DNA from: JABACD01 sp047639675 | GTDB lineage: Bacteria > Planctomycetota > UBA1135 > GCA-002686595 | NCBI GenBank assembly: GCA_047639675.1 | Contig: JBLIOI010000013.1 | Coordinates: forward strand, 1 to 64,000 | Reading direction: 5' to 3' | DNA length: 64,000 bases | In this document: one piece after another, positions 55,001 to 62,683 of the stretch | Numbering within the stretch: position 1 is the first letter of the stretch | Layout of the letters: each line of letters begins with the position of its first letter | The notes under the pieces: model-generated | Told to the model about the DNA's origin: nothing | What the model saw: the letters and a program-made list of their open reading frames with translations, nothing else | The model's database searches: none | Made by a program: the position numbers and the translations under genes

Positions 55001-58000
55001 GGGATTCCTGACTTGGGACTTGCCCTTGCCAGGCGACGTGGCTGTTCGCGTGGCCGTCACCGATGGCAATGGAGGCGGTGCGGAGCAGGCATGGGTTCTG
55101 ACCGTCGGTAACCAGTCCACCGACGCACATGCCCCTGTGCTCTATGGAACGCCGTCCGGCGTGGCCGTCCTGGGTGATCCTTACACTTATCAGCCGGTCG
55201 CCTATGACCTAGACGCCGATGACGTGCTCACTTTCCGATTGCTCGAATCCCCTCCAGGAATGACCGTCGAGACCTTCACCGGTTTTGTGCGTTGGACCCC
55301 GGCATCCAGCGGGCTTGGCGAACACATAATTGAGCTTGAGGTCGATGACAACAATGGTGGCACGGCCACCCAATCCTGGCCTATGGAAGTCTTCACGGAT
55401 GCGCCCAACCGGGCACCTGTGATTCAATCCATCCCCTCGCTCGTTGGTGTTGTAGGTGAGCCATATACCTACCAGGCAGTAGCGATTGATCCGGACGAAG
55501 ACGTGATCACCTACCACCTTGTCGCGCCTCCCACAGGCATGACAATTGACGAACAGACTGGATTGGTGAACTGGTTACCCTCGACGGCCAACCAGTACGG
55601 CGTGGCGATCCAGGCCATTGACATTCATGGGGCCGCCGGAAGTCAAGTCTTTACGGTTCATGTCATTCCGCCGAACGCGGCGCCGGTAGTCACCTCGACG
55701 CCAAGCGCCTCGGTAACCGTCGGCATGCTGTGGTCTTACCCCGTGCAAGCAACCGATGCAGAGAATCACACGCTTGCCTACACACTCGCAGTGGCTCCGG
55801 AGGGAATGACCATCCACTCACAGGTCGGCTATGCGTCATGGCGTCCGGCACTTGATCAGCTCGGAGACCACGACGTAGAGATAAACGTACACGACGGCTT
55901 TGGCGGTGTTGCGTCGCAGCCCTTCACGATGACCGTCGTCCCCGATGTTGAAGCCCCAACCGTCTACTTGTCGGTAACGCCCAACCCCGCGGTTGTAGGC
56001 GAGGGTGTTGAGATCTGCGTGTTGGCGGGAGACAACGTGGGTGTCACGGAATACTCGCTGTTAATCGACGGTGTCCTACAACAATTGGACGCGACGCACT
56101 GCATTACGATCGCGCCGATGGAAGTCGCGAGTCTTGAGTTACGCGGTGAGGCGTCAGACGAAGCTGGTAATCTCGGCTCCCAGGACTTTGTCCTTGAAGT
56201 CCTAGATAGCGCCACGCCACAACCAGGAGACATCACGCTCCATTCACCATCACCCGGAGAAATCATCACCAGACCGACGCCGGTCGTGGCGTCGATAGCC
56301 GGAGGCACTGCGAACCAACCTATTGCGATCAGTTGGTCAGTTCAAATTCGGGCTGCGGAAAGCCAAGGCACTTGGAAAGTGATTGCCGAGGGTCTGGACG
56401 TGGTCGACAACGATCAGGTCGCTCTTTTTGATCCGACCCTGCTACGCAATGGTTCGTGGATTGTCCAGGTACTGGCCAGCGTCGACAATGGCCCCCAGAA
56501 CGGAGTTGAATTCTCCTTGGAGGTTGCTGGAGACTTCAAGCTAGGGCAATTTGAAATGACACTTACCGATCTCGTGGTTCCCGTGGCCGGAATCTCGATG
56601 GTCGTATCTCGGCAGTACAGCAGCTTGAGCGACGAGTCTGGAGACTTCGGACCCGGCTGGCGCTTGGCCCTCCCTGGCGACGTTGCGGATGGCCCCAAGG
56701 AGGGCACCAACGAGACATTCAATATAGGCACACGAGTGTATGTGACTCGCGCAGACGGAATTCGAGTCGGATTCACGACGCGCTTCACGCCGCTAAGTTG
56801 GATTTTCCCCTTCCTCGGAACAGTCAGTTTCGATCCAGACACAGGCGTCTATGACTCTCTACGAGCAACCGACTCGCCAGTTCTGACGTTGGCAGGAGGT
56901 TTAATCTACCAGGACCTGTTCGCAACCCCGTACAACCCCGACGAGTACGTACTCGAGACCTCTTCTGGAGTTAGCTACACGATGCACGAACTGGACGGGT
57001 TGAGGCTCGTGGAGGACATTTTTGGTAACACCATCGATGTAACGCCTGGCGGACTGATCAGCTCTACTGGGGTCTCCATTCAGTTCCAACGAGACTCCCA
57101 GGGACGAATCACACGCATCATCGAGCCCACCGGATCCGGAGCGACTCATTGGATCGACTTCACGTACGACGAACTGACTGGCAACCTACTATCAAGCACG
57201 GATCGCGACGGAGCGGTGACACAGTACATCTATGATGTGCCTACCTTCCCCCACTACTTGTCAGAGGTCCTGGACCCCCTTGGAAGAGCGATGGTCCGAA
57301 ACGTCATCGATGAAGAGGGTCGCCTGATTGCCCAATGCGGACCGGACGGGAATATTCAGACTCTGGCGGGGTGCCTTCAATTCAACCTCGACATCAATTC
57401 ATCTATTCAAACGATCATCGACGGTCGCGGATACGAATCCACCTTGGAGCTAGATGAGGCTGGCAGGATTCTGCGCGGAATCGTCTATGACGACGAAGGC
57501 ATGCCACTTGTTACGGAGCGGACATACGACGAAGCTGGAAACATCACCAGCGTTACAGATGCGGACTCGAACAAGGCCACCTATACCTACGATCAGGATG
57601 GGAACCTAACCTCTTCATTGTCGCCTGCGGGCATCCTGACGCAATCTGAGTATGAGACAGGAACCCATCGCTTGCTGTTGCAATCCGACGGACTCGGCAA
57701 CATCTCCACCTTCGTCTACGACGAGGACGGCAGACTCTTGGAGTCGAACAATGCCCTGGGTGGTCAAACGCTCTATGGGTACGATCAGAGCGGGCACTTG
57801 AGGAGCATCACCGATGCGCTGGGGGCAGTTTGGAGCTTTGATTATGACGCGAGTGGTTATCCGGCCCTGATGACTGACCCACGCGGAGCTACGGCTCAGG
57901 TTTCCTACAACTACTTGGGACGCCTTATTGCTCAAACAGATCGTGACGGTCGCCGTATCGAATTCGAATACGACGCGGAAGGCCGACTACTCAAGGAGAC

Positions 58001-59804
58001 TTGGGTCGCGGGAACAAACATCGTGCACAATTACAGCTACGATGCAGCTGGACGCCTGACCAGTGCAATTGGCCCCGACGGGAGCTTTGAGCTCGACTAT
58101 TGGAACGACGGAAATCTGAAGTCTGCTCTCAACACAGCCAACGGAATTGCGCCCCCATTCCGAGTTTTCTACGGATCCATGGACACCGAGACTGAGGTCT
58201 CCGGGTACGACGGCAACGGGAATCTCACAAGGGTCACGGACTCGCTCGGGGGAGAACTCCGCCTTGAATACGATCGACTCAACCTGCCTCGCGTGCTTCA
58301 ACATCAAGCGACAGACGGATTGACTAGCGACAAGCGAATGGAGCTTGAGTTCAACCGTCTCGGCAAGATCATCGGCGCCACACGCTATGCCAGTCTCGAT
58401 GACTCCATCCCGGTAGTTGAAAGCACATACGAGTACACCTGCGCAGGTTGCTCAAATGCCCTATCTCGCATTTTGCAAACACGTATTGGAACAGGCGAAA
58501 CCATCCGAGATACGAACTATGCGCGAAACCCCATAGGTTGGATCGAATCGATGCTCGACGCCGATTCAAGTGTCGGATACAGCCTCGACTCGCTCGGACA
58601 ACTTGGTGCTGCAAATGGTGTACTCAACAGCGAGGCCCACGCTGAGAGTTACGACCACGATTCAGTCGGCAACCGAACACTGAGCCATTCGGGAGGCACA
58701 TACACTTATGAGACCTTGCCAGGTGGAACGCCGGGTAGACTGCTCGCAACCGGCGCACACTCCTACCAATACGACGCCGAAGGCAACCTCCGGCGTAAAG
58801 TCAACTTGTCAACCGGAGAGGTGCTCGAACTCGATGTCGATCATCGACGCCGAGTCAGACAGGTACGCGTACTCGATAGTCAGAACGTCGAGATTGCTCG
58901 AGAGAGTTACTCCTACGATCCAGCAGATCGATTGATTCGAGTGGATGGGCCCGGCGGTACGCGCTACATCATGTACGATGGACTCAATCCCATTGTCGAA
59001 CTCGACGGCGGTGGCACGGTCGTTCTGCGCCGTATGTACGACCGAGCGCTAGATTCTGTGCTCGCGGAAGACAGTACAAATGGTTCAGTTTGGCTGCTCA
59101 AGGACAACGTCCTAAGCGTCATGGATTCGGTCCAAAACTCCGCATCCGCTGGCGTCGTAGGTGAGTGGCGCTACGACTCGTTTGGGTCTCAACTCTCGGG
59201 CGGCACAAATTCTTTGGAGAGCATGCGTTTCCAGAGTCGGCCCGTAAGCTCAGTCAGCGGACTCGGTTACTTCCGTGGTCGATGGTACGAACCAGAGACC
59301 GGACGCTTCACCGCGGAAGATCTCTACCTTCCTTACGGATACACATTTGGGGCAAACAACCCGACGATTGGAATGGATCCACGCGGAGCGTCGGTCCTGG
59401 TAGAGTACGCTTGTTTAGCTTCGGCAGCCGTCGGACAGGCTAAGCCGATAATTGACTACGCTACCTCGGTCGCAAACCTCTACACGGTCATTGCCGAAAT
59501 CGTTGATTCGCCAACACCTGAGAACTTGGGTAGAATCGATTCAGCTCTCGGCGACTTGGGACTAGGCATTGCCGGGCTCTTCCCCTCGCCGCCGTCAGGT
59601 GCAGGAGGGCTTTCAACGTTCGCCTTCGATACCTTCTGCTCGACAAGTCCTGGCGCAAGGAGCAGAGTCGACAGTCACTATCGAAACCTGCGCAGTGACA
59701 TCCGGGCCAAGACTGCGGATCCCTCAGACATCCGCAATTGGAATCGTGGTGGCTGGTGGGGCTACACGTCAGGTCCAGGTCGAAACATGATTCACATTCG
59801 CTGA
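52047..59804 (+). CDS. Giant secreted toroid / Ig-repeat / YD-repeat (Rhs-like) protein
   Basis: 2585 residues with signal peptide (ITQFILSIAFLLTPGLAQ). Residues about 185-620 look like an alpha/alpha toroid (AATGFSMWAFQNIGHLS, GRGGWIYEPN, MSINSWYFVACEGAE, GHAGFRYRYNSTSRMATTGG). Residues about 840-1300 hold five cadherin-like/He_PIG Ig repeats, each opening 'n.aPvf.s.P...v.G..y.Yq..A.D.d' and ending 'P.GM.v...tG...W.p'. Two more Ig-like domains follow to about 1490. From VVPVAGISMVVSRQYSS (about 1510) an Rhs-type shell begins, with YD repeats (YTYDQDGNLTSS, FVYDEDGRLLES, YGYDQSGHLRSI) to about 2420. The Rhs core ends GYFRGRWYEPETGRFTAED...NNPTIGMDPRG. The last ~136 residues are a unique tip that may be a toxin; no immunity gene is evident. 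Confidence 0.88.
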   Translation: MTFPRITQFILSIAFLLTPGLAQNLGSSQGAPNPTRTPIPQAGLPGELVTRVMPGYPNAPHYTPDERKLVLEGRPTLIWGNASIENGSAIGETYTWTFGNNPNVEISVGGNLVLGGSVAGTITNEKFIYELMTFSLVAPSTSEILLATLRVDLAGGESAERMVEMVIFSESDPLIDEPLERMQFDVNIAVDEALRYMYLNQLAAGDWDGSNPNGYASQTKVAATGFSMWAFQNIGHLSSNNDGEDIYADTVKLGMKRIFSEARVMSAGTHARADSAFGATVPGECDQNGNGTMIRLASSSYARRGYTMPMLCSAIVASTLPNELVNIQVSGQTGVYQSMSYREVVQDSLDYLAYVMNQGANSPSGTNGSTYGGRGGWIYEPNKTSGTSDMSINSWYFVACEGAETVFGVDVPYWFKREIEYELVAHQPSSGGHAGFRYRYNSTSRMATTGGGLSALRLLETTSFPGNPPGMVMVEQGMMQSGEIGAAGQEIAGKRLSALGFLGDNWNQSGMTHWASVGNRGNPYIMWTVARALRLTADSELPGLNLPVHLIHNGVEFDWETGLEVDTGIIPGPGDAREGYFPYALRNQVNQSNSSSIFTWGSWPSSYGVSMATALYTLVLNPKVFALPCQVTASQVFADLSPVNGTTLPAGSEVVLNGRITPDGTGLDITAVFVDGVAVDSLDVAGNFFKEVTIQEGANIFEILVIQPCGDVETQITIWGEVEGEVNFNQYQSVSFQTDVQYANTTWLPADHILQVDVTACNVGETAILGPLLMVFETFLNGGVELLEPDGFTPEGQPFVIFGSSLEDPDFAGGDCSLSRQLRFHSPAEQPINFTLEWLSPNNQAPIFTTVPKTTEVAGQVYAYQAHADDINGHEVIYSPVYGPPGMTVDQGTGLVLWSTQSVDLGGHAIGIRAEDGFGGETVQEFVVTLVESITNRPPYFASAPPTHAPIGVAFEYQALGIDPDQDQIQFNLIYGPAGMQVSTTGFLTWDLPLPGDVAVRVAVTDGNGGGAEQAWVLTVGNQSTDAHAPVLYGTPSGVAVLGDPYTYQPVAYDLDADDVLTFRLLESPPGMTVETFTGFVRWTPASSGLGEHIIELEVDDNNGGTATQSWPMEVFTDAPNRAPVIQSIPSLVGVVGEPYTYQAVAIDPDEDVITYHLVAPPTGMTIDEQTGLVNWLPSTANQYGVAIQAIDIHGAAGSQVFTVHVIPPNAAPVVTSTPSASVTVGMLWSYPVQATDAENHTLAYTLAVAPEGMTIHSQVGYASWRPALDQLGDHDVEINVHDGFGGVASQPFTMTVVPDVEAPTVYLSVTPNPAVVGEGVEICVLAGDNVGVTEYSLLIDGVLQQLDATHCITIAPMEVASLELRGEASDEAGNLGSQDFVLEVLDSATPQPGDITLHSPSPGEIITRPTPVVASIAGGTANQPIAISWSVQIRAAESQGTWKVIAEGLDVVDNDQVALFDPTLLRNGSWIVQVLASVDNGPQNGVEFSLEVAGDFKLGQFEMTLTDLVVPVAGISMVVSRQYSSLSDESGDFGPGWRLALPGDVADGPKEGTNETFNIGTRVYVTRADGIRVGFTTRFTPLSWIFPFLGTVSFDPDTGVYDSLRATDSPVLTLAGGLIYQDLFATPYNPDEYVLETSSGVSYTMHELDGLRLVEDIFGNTIDVTPGGLISSTGVSIQFQRDSQGRITRIIEPTGSGATHWIDFTYDELTGNLLSSTDRDGAVTQYIYDVPTFPHYLSEVLDPLGRAMVRNVIDEEGRLIAQCGPDGNIQTLAGCLQFNLDINSSIQTIIDGRGYESTLELDEAGRILRGIVYDDEGMPLVTERTYDEAGNITSVTDADSNKATYTYDQDGNLTSSLSPAGILTQSEYETGTHRLLLQSDGLGNISTFVYDEDGRLLESNNALGGQTLYGYDQSGHLRSITDALGAVWSFDYDASGYPALMTDPRGATAQVSYNYLGRLIAQTDRDGRRIEFEYDAEGRLLKETWVAGTNIVHNYSYDAAGRLTSAIGPDGSFELDYWNDGNLKSALNTANGIAPPFRVFYGSMDTETEVSGYDGNGNLTRVTDSLGGELRLEYDRLNLPRVLQHQATDGLTSDKRMELEFNRLGKIIGATRYASLDDSIPVVESTYEYTCAGCSNALSRILQTRIGTGETIRDTNYARNPIGWIESMLDADSSVGYSLDSLGQLGAANGVLNSEAHAESYDHDSVGNRTLSHSGGTYTYETLPGGTPGRLLATGAHSYQYDAEGNLRRKVNLSTGEVLELDVDHRRRVRQVRVLDSQNVEIARESYSYDPADRLIRVDGPGGTRYIMYDGLNPIVELDGGGTVVLRRMYDRALDSVLAEDSTNGSVWLLKDNVLSVMDSVQNSASAGVVGEWRYDSFGSQLSGGTNSLESMRFQSRPVSSVSGLGYFRGRWYEPETGRFTAEDLYLPYGYTFGANNPTIGMDPRGASVLVEYACLASAAVGQAKPIIDYATSVANLYTVIAEIVDSPTPENLGRIDSALGDLGLGIAGLFPSPPSGAGGLSTFAFDTFCSTSPGARSRVDSHYRNLRSDIRAKTADPSDIRNWNRGGWWGYTSGPGRNMIHIR

Positions 59805-59961
59805 GGGACCCAAATCTTAGAGGCCAAGGCTCTTCGTTTGAGAAAATCGATTAGCTCGGGCCAGAAAACGTCCCAAGCCGGGTCCCCCGGCGATCAAACT
59901 CGTACAGCTCCGGACGGTGGTGCTCCCGCTCCTCACGGCACCCTCCGGGGATTCGAGCACG

Positions 59962-60312
59962 ATGAACACTCAATCTACGACGGGCGAACGGAATCTGCAC
60001 TTGGGCTGTGGGCGGACGATAAAGTCTGGCTAGATCAACTTGGACCCGATGGCGGTTCCGCGAGTTGATGTCCTTCTTCATTTCGACGACTGCGCGCGAA
60101 TGGCTGTTCCGTTTGAGGATGACAGTATCGATGAATTTCTTGGAAGTCATTTAGTCGAGTATCTGTCCAACCGGTTGCCTTTCATGCAGGAGCTGTATCG
60201 GGTGGCGAAGCCCGGGGGCACTGGCTGTCTTCACCGTTCCTATGGCTCAAGCGACAAGACTCTGTCCCCCTCGGTGAGTCAAACTTTGTTAGAGCAGGGC
60301 GTTCCCGGCTAG
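59962..60312 (+). pseudogene. Inactivated SAM-dependent methyltransferase
   Basis: From the ATG at 59962 the frame reads NTQSTTGERNLHLGCGRTIKSG, a motif I (LHLGCG), then a TAG at 60031-60033 where relatives have Trp (GWINLD). The frame goes on as INLDPMAVPRVDVLLHFDDC, then FEDDSIDEFLGSHLVEYL and the motif FMQELYRVAKPGG, typical of type 11 methyltransferases. After this the match breaks: the expected strand ALAVFTVP is in the next frame while YGSSDK is back in the first, suggesting two compensating indels. The end is ragged. It lies just after the giant YD-repeat gene and is too damaged to work. Confidence 0.75.
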
Positions 60313-60439
60313 AAAACCAGCTGGACGAGGGTGATAGGCGTTAGGATTCTGGGGTACCGCTCCAGAGTCCCCCAACCGCTGCACCGATCATGTCCATGAA
60401 GCTTGCTGCCCATTTGCTGCCGATGGCAGCGTAGCTGCT

Positions 60440-62683
60440 GTGAGCTGGACGATCCTCTCTGCCCTGTTCCTTGGCTTGCTCTTTGCCTACCTGGCGCTCT
60501 TGCTGCGCCGGGCGGAGCTGGAACGCATGGGCAGGGCCATTGCCGAGCGCAAGCTCGCAAAACGTGCGGGCACACACGTCGCGAGGCTTCAACATCCGCA
60601 GATTGATCTATCGCGGTGCTTGGGATGTTCGGCGTGTATCACCGCCTGCCCCGAGGATGGCGTGCTCGAATTGATCCATGGGCAAGCGGCTGTGGTCCAC
60701 GGTGCGAATTGCGTTGGGCACGGGCATTGCCAATCGGCCTGCCCCACTGCCGCCATCGTAGTTGATCTCTCAGACGTCGAAGAGCGCAGCGACTTACCAG
60801 CTCTCACGCGTTCATTGCAAGCCGTTGGCGTACCCGGACTGTTCATGCCGGGTGAGATCACTGGCTACTCCTTGATTCGTAGCGCTATCGAACAAGGCCG
60901 CAGCGTGGCTCGCGCGGCTTTGGAGACCAGCAAAGGAATTGATCCGGCACCTGGTGAAGATCAACGCGGCTGCGATTTGCTGATCGTTGGAGCCGGCCCG
61001 GCCGGTTTGGCCTGCGCAGTAGAAGCTCAAGAGCGTGGCTTGAGCGTGCAAGTCATTGAACAGGGTGCTTTTGGCGGAACGGTGGCTCAATTTCCCAGGC
61101 AGAAGCTGGTGATAACGCAGCCAGTCTTCCTTCCCGGCTGGGGCGAGCTTGATCAAGAGGTCTACACGCGCGAGGAGTTGCTCGCCATTTGGAAAGAGAT
61201 CGCCGAGGAGCAGGACCTTGAAGTTCACAGCGGCGTGACCTTTCTGGGCTTGGAACGCCAAGCGAATGATCGTTGGCTCGTAGCAACCAGCTCAGGCGAA
61301 TGGAATGCGGGCTCCGTTTGCTTGGCCCTCGGCCGGCGGGGATCCCCCGCGCGGCTTGGAATACCTGGCGAGGATCTAGCGAAGGTCAAGTACTCAATGT
61401 ACGACGCCCGCGCTTACCAGGACCGTCACATATTGGTGGTTGGTGGTGGCGATAGCGCAGTCGAGATTGCTTTAGCGCTGTCCTTGCAAGAAGGCAATGT
61501 GATCACACTCTCTTACCGCAAGGAACAAATCGTCCGTCCTTGCAGACGCAATCGGGAAGCACTTGAAGAAGCAGTTCTACAAGGCAGGCTAGGCCTTGAA
61601 CTCTCGACTGATCTCAAGAATATCGGGGCGCAGGAAGTCACCCTTCAACGCTCAACCGAAGAAGACCGCGGCGAGTTCTGCCTCACCAACGATGACGTCT
61701 TCATTGCCATCGGAGGAACGACTCCAATCGAGATGTTGCAGCGCCTGGGGGTCTCCTTTGATCCCAAGGATCGTGAGATTTCTGGAAGGTCACTCGGGAG
61801 CCATGTCCCCCATGTGGAGCGCAAACGCCTCTTGATCAGTGTGTCCGCTGCCTTATCTGCAGCGGCTTTGACCTTAGGTTGGGCGCTTGTCAACCTTGAC
61901 TACTATCGCCTAGAGCTTCCCGAACGCCCACTCTCCGCAGGCTACAAGTTACTTCGTCCGGCGGGCTACGTGGGAATCGGGCTGGGCATTGCAGCAGCTT
62001 TGATGATTGCTCTGAACCTGGCCTATCTCTTGCGGCGCTTGCCCTGGATTCCACTGCGATCAGGCAAGTTGCGGCATTGGATGACCGTACACATCGTCAC
62101 CGGGATCCTGGCGCTACTGCTCGCCTTCTTGCACGGTGGAATGCACATCGGCGACACACTCGGTGGTCACGCCACGCTCAGCTTGTGCTTCCTAATCTTC
62201 ACCGGTGCTGTAGGACGCTATCTGTATTCTTTCGTGCCACGCGCTTCCAACGGTCGGGACTTAATTCACGATGAGGTTCAGGAGGAGTTGCGCCGCCTAT
62301 CAGGTGAATTGGATGAACTTTCGGGCGATCTGGCGGACAGCATCCGCTCCGCCCTCGCGCAGGAAGAGGCTGAAGCTCTTTGGAAGGGCGGCTATCTGCG
62401 TAAGTTTTGGAGCCTGATCACGGCACGATCGCGTGCCAAGCGGGCGCTCCAACGCATTGAGAGCGAAGCGCGGGCCGCGGACCGCGACGAAGAGCAGATA
62501 CAAGAAATACTGATGCTGGTCGTTCGCGCCCAACACAGCTCGCAGTCCGCGTCGCACTTTGAGGAGCTTCGCGGGATGCTAGCCAGTTGGAGGCACTTTC
62601 ATCGCTGGATGGCGCTACTCTTAGTATTGATCGTATCTGCGCACATTTGGGATGCGCTGCGTTACGGTAATATCTTCGATTGA
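60440..62683 (+). CDS. Membrane Fe-S flavoprotein oxidoreductase (two ferredoxin-type motifs, FAD/NAD(P) module, membrane anchor)
   Basis: 747 residues. An N-terminal membrane helix (LSALFLGLLFAYLALLL) is followed by a 2x[4Fe-4S] ferredoxin domain (about 55-110): CLGCSACITACPE is complete; the second motif CVGHGHCQSACP has His in place of the second Cys. Residues about 172-460 form a thioredoxin-reductase-like module with LLIVGAGPAGLACAVEAQ (FAD) and ILVVGGGDSAVEIALALS (NAD(P)), and DDVFIAIGGTTP near its end. No CxxC redox disulfide is seen. The C-terminal part has several membrane helices with His (VHIVTGILALLLAFLHGGMHIGD, ...WMALLLVLIVSAHIWD), like b-type haem binding in YedZ/cyt-b561-type domains. 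Start is GTG. The stop overlaps the start of the multihaem cytochrome gene, its likely electron partner. Confidence 0.85.
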   Translation: MSWTILSALFLGLLFAYLALLLRRAELERMGRAIAERKLAKRAGTHVARLQHPQIDLSRCLGCSACITACPEDGVLELIHGQAAVVHGANCVGHGHCQSACPTAAIVVDLSDVEERSDLPALTRSLQAVGVPGLFMPGEITGYSLIRSAIEQGRSVARAALETSKGIDPAPGEDQRGCDLLIVGAGPAGLACAVEAQERGLSVQVIEQGAFGGTVAQFPRQKLVITQPVFLPGWGELDQEVYTREELLAIWKEIAEEQDLEVHSGVTFLGLERQANDRWLVATSSGEWNAGSVCLALGRRGSPARLGIPGEDLAKVKYSMYDARAYQDRHILVVGGGDSAVEIALALSLQEGNVITLSYRKEQIVRPCRRNREALEEAVLQGRLGLELSTDLKNIGAQEVTLQRSTEEDRGEFCLTNDDVFIAIGGTTPIEMLQRLGVSFDPKDREISGRSLGSHVPHVERKRLLISVSAALSAAALTLGWALVNLDYYRLELPERPLSAGYKLLRPAGYVGIGLGIAAALMIALNLAYLLRRLPWIPLRSGKLRHWMTVHIVTGILALLLAFLHGGMHIGDTLGGHATLSLCFLIFTGAVGRYLYSFVPRASNGRDLIHDEVQEELRRLSGELDELSGDLADSIRSALAQEEAEALWKGGYLRKFWSLITARSRAKRALQRIESEARAADRDEEQIQEILMLVVRAQHSSQSASHFEELRGMLASWRHFHRWMALLLVLIVSAHIWDALRYGNIFD

